Shown piece by piece: positions 57,225-64,000 of a stretch of 64,000 bases of DNA. The stretch spans positions 1,627,501 through 1,691,500 of the forward strand of contig JAFFSR010000309.1 in assembly GCA_017163975.1 (NCBI GenBank). The letters run 5' to 3'. Within the stretch, counting starts at the first letter, position 1, and each line of letters opens with the position of its first letter. A model generated the notes under the pieces. The model was not told where the DNA came from, ran no database searches, and was given only the letters and a program-made list of their open reading frames with translations. The position numbers and the translations under genes are program-made. Origin of the DNA: Anastatus disparis. Its lineage: Eukaryota > Arthropoda > Insecta > Hymenoptera > Eupelmidae.

Positions 57225-57588
57225 GGTGATGTAAAATAGACTACACCTGCACTCAGAAATATTTACCGTTTTCTTGTTTGATTGCAAAGTTTTGAAAAAC
57301 GGGATACATTAGCTTCTAGTGTGTATCATGGGAATTGTTCAATTAAATTAAATAAAGTGATTGATTAATTATTGAGAATTTTGGATTTTAATATTCAAGG
57401 TTATGAAAATAATAATTATTATTGGAACCCAAAATATTTAATAATTGATAAATGAATTTACTTCGAAATTAATTTCAATAATAATCACTATATTTACTAC
57501 AAACTAATGTATTTCTTTTTCTGAAATTTCGGAGTAAAATAAAAAAATTCCAAAGTACTGGTGAAGTGTCCGTTTTATATCACCTTAA
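57221..57588. mobile_element. 368-bp TTAA element (group 6), abutting the previous one
   Basis: The ends are TTAAGGTGATGTAAAATAGA and, inverted, TTAAGGTGATATAAAACGGA. It shares the TTAA at 57221-57224 with the element at 56836-57224, so one inserted into the other's target duplication. A fragment with GAGGTGATG and CACCTTAAA at 58663-58685 may be related. Confidence 0.8.
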
Positions 57589-58570
57589 GAAACTCTAATT
57601 ATAAAAAAAATTACTTTATTATAACGCTGCCAAGTTTAAGCATTTTGAAATATGTTTTGTTAAATAGAATTATCTGATAGCGCCCAATTTTAAAATAAGA
57701 ATAACCATACAAAAAATGTTTTTGCTTCACAAAACAACAATTTTATCATAAAGTTACCTGATTTTATTAAGTTATTAGAAGACAAAGTATATCTTATTAA
57801 ATAGTTGAAAGAAATGAATATTTAATAATTATTGTTACTTATTTGCCTGCTACTTAAAGAATTATCATACTTCCAACAATACTGTTCGAATAGAACTATT
57901 ATAAAATTAAATTTTTACTAATATCGATTGACGAGTAGTTATTTAAATATTTTTATATCATTTTTACGATAATGATATTAACCAAAAACTTACTTTTAAT
58001 GATATTTCAAAAATAAATTATTCTTTATAATTCATTAGTAATTATTATAATTATTTAATAATCAATCATAATTTTGTTGAATATTTACGTTTAAACAATA
58101 ATTTATTCAATTAGTAATTTGATATTTTTGGAATATTAAATTATCGTTTTTATTAAATATTATTTATTTAATTATAAAATAAAATAAAACAACAAATTGA
58201 ATTTTCATTATAAGACTAGCATTGCCATCTATTATTCAACATTACGTACTTCGATTATAAACATTAGAATACTCAAATTTTTATTTTTGGGTTATATGTC
58301 AGGGACAATAACAAACAAATGTTTATTTATTTGGTAACTATGCAAGTGATCGATGAGCTCGTTGCTACCGGGGCAGAATGGGCACACACTTGTTGCTGTT
58401 TTTGAACGTTTAGAATGACGCTCTCTGATTGGCTGAAAAAGCGTAACTTTAAAGTGCTGTAGTTTAAAAACTATACGAGATAGAAATAAAATTACAATAT
58501 AAAGTTTGTTCAAAATGATGTCCTCTATCACCCTGTCAAGGGAAATACAGTAGTTTAGAATCACCGTGTA

Positions 58571-59328
58571 TATATATATATACACAGTGGGCTGTCGTCG
58601 TTGTCAAATAAGTACGCGCATGCGTAGTGGACTAGACTGGCGCGTTTAAAATGTTTAAAGCATCACCTTAAATTGAGGTGATGTCAGTGTACTTCAGAGT
58701 GATTAATTATAGCATGGCTAAGAATCAATGATCTCGTACGTGAAAGTGATTTACAGTGTACACCACGCCTACGCATTTTGTCATAAAAAGATAGTATCCA
58801 CAAAAGTCGGCTCTACTGGCCAGCTGGAAAATAATCAGTGTATATCTTAATTTATATTTAAATTGCTGTTAAGTACTGATAGTGAATAGCCTAGGAAACT
58901 ATTTCACTAATATATCATAATTTAAGTTAATTTTGAAAGAAAAAATTGATCTTCCTTAATAGTTCTACTACTAATAAATTAGTAAACGAAACAGAAGGCT
59001 TTTATCATCTAAAGACAATATAGTAGTATTGAGACGTAGAGTTTGCCTGCGTCAACTCTAAGCGTCCAAGAGGAAGAAACTTTATTCAATCCTGACACGA
59101 AAATTTCACCGTGTAAGTTAAGATATCTACAGCCAAAACGACTAAAACCAGAAAGAAAGAGACTTGGAATAAATTCATCTATACTCCTTCTCTCCTGGAC
59201 ATAGTCAGTTAAAATTTTAAAACTAAACGAATTACTTACATAGCGTTTCTATATGGATAAATCATAAAATTATAATTCATCTTGAAAATTAAAAAAAAAT
59301 TTTGATGTACTGAATAGTTATTAGAGAT
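58571..59328. other. Stretch without recognised genes
   Basis: A GC-containing patch (58580-58650, with GCGCATGCGTAGTGGACTAG) is followed by AT-rich DNA. No ORF or RNA is supported. Confidence 0.4.
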
Positions 59329-59717
59329 TTAAGAAGGGGCCGAACTATCTGTCTTTGTCTAATAGCGTTTTTCATCATTTATATAAACACTATCCGGTAT
59401 GAAAAGAAAAAAATAGCAGCCCCCGCTAGATATTAGTATAATAAGTAAATTTTTTAATAAAAATCAAATTTTTTACCGCATAGTTTTTGACTAATTAGAG
59501 ACCTACTAGCGATCTAGAATATAACCTATCTTTTTTTGGTAGGTCTCTAATTATTCAAAAACTACGCAGTGAAAAAATTTGGTTGTTATTACAAAATTTA
59601 CTTATTATACTAATATCTAGCGGGGGCTGCTATTTTTTTCTTGTTATACCGGATAGTGTTTACATAAATGATGAAAAACGCTATTAGACAAAGACAGATA
59701 GTTCGGCCCCTTCTTAA
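59329..59717. mobile_element. 389-bp TTAA foldback MITE (group 1), copy 2
   Basis: Nearly identical to 56836-57224 throughout, with TTAA on both sides. High similarity implies recent movement of this family. Confidence 0.9.
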
Positions 59718-59884
59718 TAAGGTATGAAAAGATCAATTGCTAGATATTGTGATTGATTTAATATATGGTTTGGGTTATGCAAATAAGTTACAATATAAAT
59801 TTGTTAAAATTTCTGAATTTGAATAAATAACAAATTCCAATGCATAAATTGTGTTAACCTTTGATTAAATTACTGATCCTAACA

Positions 59885-59886
<2 letters not shown>

Positions 59887-59946
<60 letters not shown>

Positions 59947-60009
59947 ATAATGAATATATACAATTTTTATAACTGATATTATAAAATTTTATATATAATA
60001 CCTGTATAC

Positions 60010-60065
<56 letters not shown>

Positions 60066-60110
60066 GTATATGCTTAATTATATATATATATACGTATATG
60101 CTTAATTCTC
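59887..60110. repeat. Two long (TA)n tracts with a short direct duplication
   Basis: TA runs at 59887-59940 and 60015-60062, then TATACGTATATGCTTAATT twice (60060 and 60090). Confidence 0.9.
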
Positions 60111-60267
60111 AAAAAATCGGCTGTGTAACGGGCGCGTTTTGCTGGATGCACGGTCGCCAGGTAATTTTAATAATAAATTACCAAAATATAGATTAAAGTT
60201 ACATTTATAAGTTCTTGACATGCATTAGTCACATAATCCATACAGCAGACAGAATTAAAACACCAGC

Positions 60268-60469
60268 ATCGACGATCTCTTCTAGATGCTTTACTATTAG
60301 AGATGCGATAACTGATATTTTAATTATCATGTAAGGCTATATAATCGACGACTTCCATTAGATGCTTTACTATTGGAAGTGCGATATCATATCCTTATTT
60401 TAGATGCAATTTATGTTGGTACAACAATCGACGACATTCACTGGATGCTTTACCATTGAATGTGCGATA
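60268..60469 (+). ncRNA. Three 43-nt hairpins with conserved loop and covarying stem
   Basis: Units lie at 60268-60310, 60344-60386 and 60427-60469, each exactly 43 nt, separated by unrelated spacers of 33 and 40 nt. Each opens ATCGACG and closes GCGATA. Positions 1-4 (ATCG) pair with 39-42 (CGAT). Positions 8-14 pair with 31-37: ATCTCTT/TAGAGAT, ACTTCCA/TGGAAGT and ACATTCA/TGAATGT, so the sequence changes but pairing stays. Positions 16-18 pair with 27-29 (TAG/CTA, TAG/CTA, TGG/CCA), again with a compensating change. The apical loop ATGCTTTA is constant. Paired substitution with fixed loop and internal bulge (ACG opposite G) is the mark of a structured nucleic acid. I know no family with this pattern; function and transcription are unknown, and the + strand assignment is arbitrary. 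Confidence 0.6.
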
Positions 60470-61571
60470 ATATGTACTTTCACGATAAGATGTTTTTTGA
60501 TTGTTATTATCTGAAAATAAGTTTAAATTAATAAATTTAAAATCATTTTATATCTTTTAATTTTTTAACTTTATTTAATAAAATATATCTTTTTATAAAA
60601 ATTACAAATGAAATGAGAACGTTAAATTAGTCTAATTTCTACATGCTCTCGTGCCGAGAATCAGTACATGATCGAACATCTAAGAGAGAATGAGAGAGCT
60701 TGGATGAATTCGCGCTCTTTTATATTATTTCATAAACCTTCTATGAAGTTCTATTTTTCACTAAAGAATTATACATTAGGAAATAGAATGTTCGATAAAA
60801 TTCATTTAATATATTTGCAAAAGAAACCTTTAATTATGATAAATATATTTGCAAAAGAAACATTCTATTTCCTTTACATTTCAAAAAACTATTTTTAATA
60901 ATCTATTTTATTATTTATCATCTAGAAAAGCTAATTTTTTATATTTTAATTCCTATCTTCAAATTTTAACATATACATATTATAGAAATTGGATGTTCTA
61001 TTTATGTATAAACAATTATTTTAAAAAAATTACATCTACTATATTTTATTATTAATAATCAAATATTGATAATACTTTTTCATTAACAGAAATAGAACAT
61101 TCCATTTCTATATTCATTTTACTATCTCTGTATATATACATTTTGACTTATCTTCGTTATCGGCCTCAGTAGGTAACTATGAAGTCCTACTTATACCTTT
61201 AACGTAATTTAGACTTATTATTACAGAAAATCATTCTGTGTCTTAAATAATGTTCATTTATTTATGAAACATTCATATTCAATTTAATAATTCTAAATAG
61301 AATTGATATGAGCCGTTTCAGCTGATTACACGAGAAATTTTTAATGATGACGATTGAAAAGAATTTATATATTGTATCTTTATGCATTATATTTAACTTG
61401 AATAATACTTTAATGAAGATGAAATTCGAACTTAAGTACTTATGAATACCTTTCAATAAGTACCTTAGTTAACAGCGGTTACATCGAGTTAACGGAGTTT
61501 ATGATTTTTTTTGGGTGGAATTGATCCAATTATTAATAATTAATGATGAATGTAAAAAAGGGTATAAACAA
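60470..61571. other. AT-rich stretch with a small palindrome
   Basis: AGGAAATAGAATGTT near 60778 pairs with AACATTCTATTTCCT near 60860-60874. Between them AAATATATTTGCAAAAGAAA is directly repeated (60811 and 60842). No gene is recognised. Confidence 0.5.
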
Positions 61572-61835
61572 CACAGAAAAAAGTATGTAGACCCGTAGAC
61601 ACTGCCATCTAAATGCGTTGCGCACTGTGCTATTAGCATCGTTAGGTGGTGTTCGTGCATATTCTTTCGATGCTTTGCGCACGGCACAAAACCATGCATG
61701 CGCCGCAGAAGAGGGTGCAAGTGTTTTAAAGCAGCAACTACAACCATGCTGAACCTAGTAAGACGCTGCATGAAGGCCACCTATCGATGCGTATCTTAGA
61801 TTGCAGTGTCTACGAGCCTGCATACTTTTTTCCGT
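61572..61835. mobile_element. 264-bp MITE with 34-bp terminal inverted repeats
   Basis: CACAGAAAAAAGTATGTAGA at the left and, inverted, CACGGAAAAAAGTATGCAGG at the right, with CGTAGACACTGC following in both. The interior is GC-richer than the region. The 93-codon minus-strand frame across it is accidental. Confidence 0.8.
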
Positions 61836-62150
61836 GAAGTAAATATACTTTTTTATTAAAGAAAAACAAACATTTCTAAGTGGAATAAAATAAACTTTAA
61901 ATATGATTCACGGATGATATCTAATAATACTTTTGTGATTCAAAGCGTGAAAGCTAACAGAGTTAGGTTTTCTAATATTTTACAATTCTTTGGTCAACAA
62001 ATAGGGTACCTCATTAATAATTTCATCCCGTTATTTATCACAAGAAAGTATAAGGTAACTTGAAAAAAAATTTTCAGTCCGGTCACACATTATTCTATAT
62101 GAAAGTTTTGGGAAAGAACGGAAATCGGCCGATTTTTTGAGAATTCAGCA
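61836..62150. other. AT-rich spacer, nothing recognised
   Basis: No supported feature. Confidence 0.4.
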
Positions 62151-63178
62151 TATACATGGGACATTTCACACCAACTTGAAGAGCAAAAAAATAAAAACCG
62201 CTGAAACTCTGCGAATATATCCTGTTTGTTACCCAAAATATGTAAAAAATTTTAAAGGATTTACATTGAAAGTATCAAGAGCTGTAGCTCCTTGAAATTT
62301 GAAAATTTTTCAAAATTTTTGGAAAAGTCCCAACTTTACTATTTTTTTTCTGAAAATCCTGATGTTTTAGAGAGAAATTCGTAAGAATACTTCTTGTTGC
62401 AAGTGAAGAAGAGAGTTAGCATGATTTTTTACAGACCTGAATTTTGAAGTTTTCTATTGGTTCTTATATGTGTTACATAGCAATTGAAATTACTCATTGT
62501 TCACCACTTCAGAAATTGCTTTGCAAGGGTTTATTTTCTTCCATTTTACATGAACTTTAAAATAAATTTTTGATGATGTAAGTCAGAACCATCAATAAGG
62601 AGTGATGCCAGTTTAAAATATATATTTTCATGTATGATTTATTTTTCATATTAAATACAAATATATATTTTCATGTATGATTTATTTTTCATATTGAAAA
62701 TAAATTATATATGAAAATATATATTTTAAACTGTCATAACTTCTTATTGATGGCTCTTTCTTACACAATCAAAAATTTATTTTGAAGGTAATAAAAAATA
62801 GAAGAAAATAAGCCCTCGAAAAGCAATTTCTGAAGTGGCAAAGAATGAGTAATTTCCATTACCATGTAATACATATAAGAACTAATAGAAAAATTCAAAA
62901 TTCAGGTCTGTAAAGAATCTTCATTTACAACAAGAAGTATTCTTATGAATTTCCCTCTAAAACATCAGGATTTTTAGAAAAAAAAATAGTAACGTTGGGA
63001 CTTTTCCAAAAATTTTGAAAAATTCTCAAATTTTAAGGATCTATAGCTCTTGATACTTTTAATCTAAATCCTTAGAAATTTTTTTACATATTTTGGATAA
63101 CAAAAAGAATATATTCTTAAAGTTTCAGCGGTTTTTATTTTTTTGCTCTTCCAGTTGGTGTGAAATGTCCCATATATA
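62151..63178. mobile_element. ~1.03-kb TA foldback element, complete
   Basis: The ends are TATACATGGGACATTTCACA and its inverse, followed by CCAACTTGAAGAGC / GCTCTTCCAGTTGG. The arms of about 490 bp pair along their length, including TTGGAAAAGTCCCAACTT and ACTTCAGAAATTGCTTT with their inverses. The centre has duplicated TTTCATGTATGATTTATTTT motifs. Half copies occur at 14107-14700 and, more distantly, 18911-19265. Confidence 0.85.
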
Positions 63179-63313
63179 TTATATTCTACATTATATTATA
63201 CTCTATATTATATACATATAGGTATAATCTAAATATTCATACATATGTCTCTCTACGAATATTACAATGAATGAAATTTACATATCGAATAAACGTACGT
63301 CATCAAAATAAAA

Positions 63314-63455
63314 AAATAGTATTTTGTGTAACTAGTGTGCGAAATAAGGGATTTGTGCACGAGTTAGAGTTTGTCACCCGAGCGAAGCGGAAGTGCCAAA
63401 CTCACTCGAGTGCCAAATCCCTTGAGCGCATGTGTTACACATACTATTTTTTGAC
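63314..63455. mobile_element. ~140-bp palindromic MITE with GC-rich centre
   Basis: AATAGTATTTTGTGTAAC at the left pairs with GTTACACATACTATT at the right. Inner pairs are AAGGGATTTG / CAAATCCCTT and GAGTTAGAGTTTG / CAAACTCACTC. The centre is CCCGAGCGAAGCGG. A 101-codon frame across it is accidental. Confidence 0.75.
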
Positions 63456-63877
63456 TCAAGCTGCGCGAAATTCGATGCGTACATCGATTATTTTGAACAT
63501 AAGAATTTACGTTAGTATTGTATATAATGCTTTGATATCGAGAAAGTCAACTATTTATAATATTAATTTACAGTGATCCGGTGTGAGACGGAAAGGGGGA
63601 AGGGTCTTGAGATTCGAGGAGCGGACCCCCCCGCCTCCAAAATATAAATAATAATTCATAAAATAAAAAAACACAATTTATAAAACAATTAAATTTATAT
63701 TCCGTGAAAATATATTAGATCTCATTAAATATTAAAAGATGATTTACATAACTATAAAATAATGATGAAAATTATTTTCAACTTCGCCTATCGATCCATT
63801 GACCTATAAAAAACAAATTATGTTATTTTAATTTTACCTCATATCAGTTCACATACTTTTGCTTTTTTTACACCCGT
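63456..63877. other. Spacer with a short G/C-rich patch
   Basis: 63570-63640 contains GGAAAGGGGGAAGGG and GGACCCCCCCGCC, unlike the surrounding AT-rich DNA. No gene is recognised. Confidence 0.45.
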
Positions 63878-63977
63878 TGAATTCATTTTGCGCACGCTGA
63901 ATCTATTTTGTGCGCGCTGAGTTTATTTTGTGCACGCTGAATCTAATTTGCGCATGCTCAATCATATTGCGCACGCT
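63878..63977. repeat. 20-bp minisatellite, five units
   Basis: TGAATCTATTTTGTGCGCGC-type units start at 63878, 63898, 63918, 63938 and 63958. Each carries a palindromic core (GCGCAC, GTGCGCGC, GTGCAC, GCGCATGC, GCGCAC). The array may continue beyond the window. Confidence 0.85.
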
Positions 63978-64000
63978 TAACTTACAGTGTGTCCGAATAC

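Larger units (their letters stand above)
56685..58570 (-). repeat. Right arm of the 20-kb inverted pair
   Basis: Reverse complement of 38519-40620 apart from different insertions: 56836-57588 here, 39542-40466 and 39143-39232 there. The minus-strand frame ending at 58292 (RERHSKRSKTATSVCPFCPG ... VPDI) matches the left arm with six base changes, three of which are silent. That gives no clear sign of protein-level selection. Confidence 0.8.

Noticed and set aside
60268..60469. CRISPR-like array or hammerhead ribozyme reading of the three hairpins
   Set aside because: The repeats are not identical (stems differ), spacers are unequal and the DNA is eukaryotic, so not CRISPR. No CTGATGA/GAAA hammerhead core was found on either strand.
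61499..61780. 93-codon minus-strand ORF
   Set aside because: Lies across a MITE and includes its terminal repeat; no domain.
63271..63576. 101-codon ORF
   Set aside because: Runs through a palindromic MITE; no recognisable content.
1..64000. Bacterial-type features (operons, ribosome binding sites, rho-independent terminators)
   Set aside because: Intron-containing coding remnants, SINE-like and non-LTR elements show the DNA is eukaryotic; the many hairpins are foldback transposons.

Overview
This is strongly AT-rich eukaryotic DNA. Nearly everything recognisable is mobile or satellite DNA, and I find no intact host protein-coding gene. Spliceosomal-type introns, insect-type non-LTR retrotransposon fragments, tRNA-derived SINE pieces, many foldback MITEs with TTAA or TA target sites and long (TA)n tracts point to an arthropod, most likely an insect. 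A hymenopteran such as a parasitoid wasp is plausible but not proven.

Layout. 1-3.5 kb: a tandem ~168-bp repeat (family A), then a 2.1-kb TIR element with two foldbacks nested in it. 3.5-8.5 kb: mostly featureless, with a possible TATA promoter near 6.45 kb and a TA-flanked MITE at 7.85-8.23 kb. 8.6-13.1 kb: the decayed 3' end of a non-LTR retrotransposon with a TTAA MITE in its UTR, a foldback, and a tRNA-derived SINE split between its A and B boxes. 13-16.4 kb: more family A and a TA MITE. 16.9-27.9 kb: two remnants of one zinc-finger plus DDE-like transposon family, the second (25.7-27.9 kb) almost complete with two introns, set among MITEs. 28.1-31.6 kb: two very long foldbacks only 34 bp apart, the first enclosing a gene fragment. 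32-34.2 kb: the 5' part of a non-LTR element on the minus strand, next to a PIF1-like helicase fragment. 34.3-38.5 kb: MITEs, microsatellites and family A.

38.5-58.6 kb is the most structured part. Two inverted copies of a ~1.15-kb sequence (38519-40620 and 56685-58570) flank a ~13-kb minisatellite (41836-54830). Its 12-bp unit is organised into higher-order repeats of ~415, ~1041 and ~1160 bp. The two inverted arms were hit at the same ancestral TTAA by different foldback MITEs.

58.6-64 kb carries more MITEs, (TA)n tracts, a 20-bp minisatellite at the right edge, and the most unusual signal in the window: three 43-nt hairpins (60268-60469) with identical loops and flanks whose stems have changed on both sides so that pairing is kept. 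Long ORFs in the satellite are by-products of a stop-poor unit whose period is a multiple of three; I do not treat them as genes.
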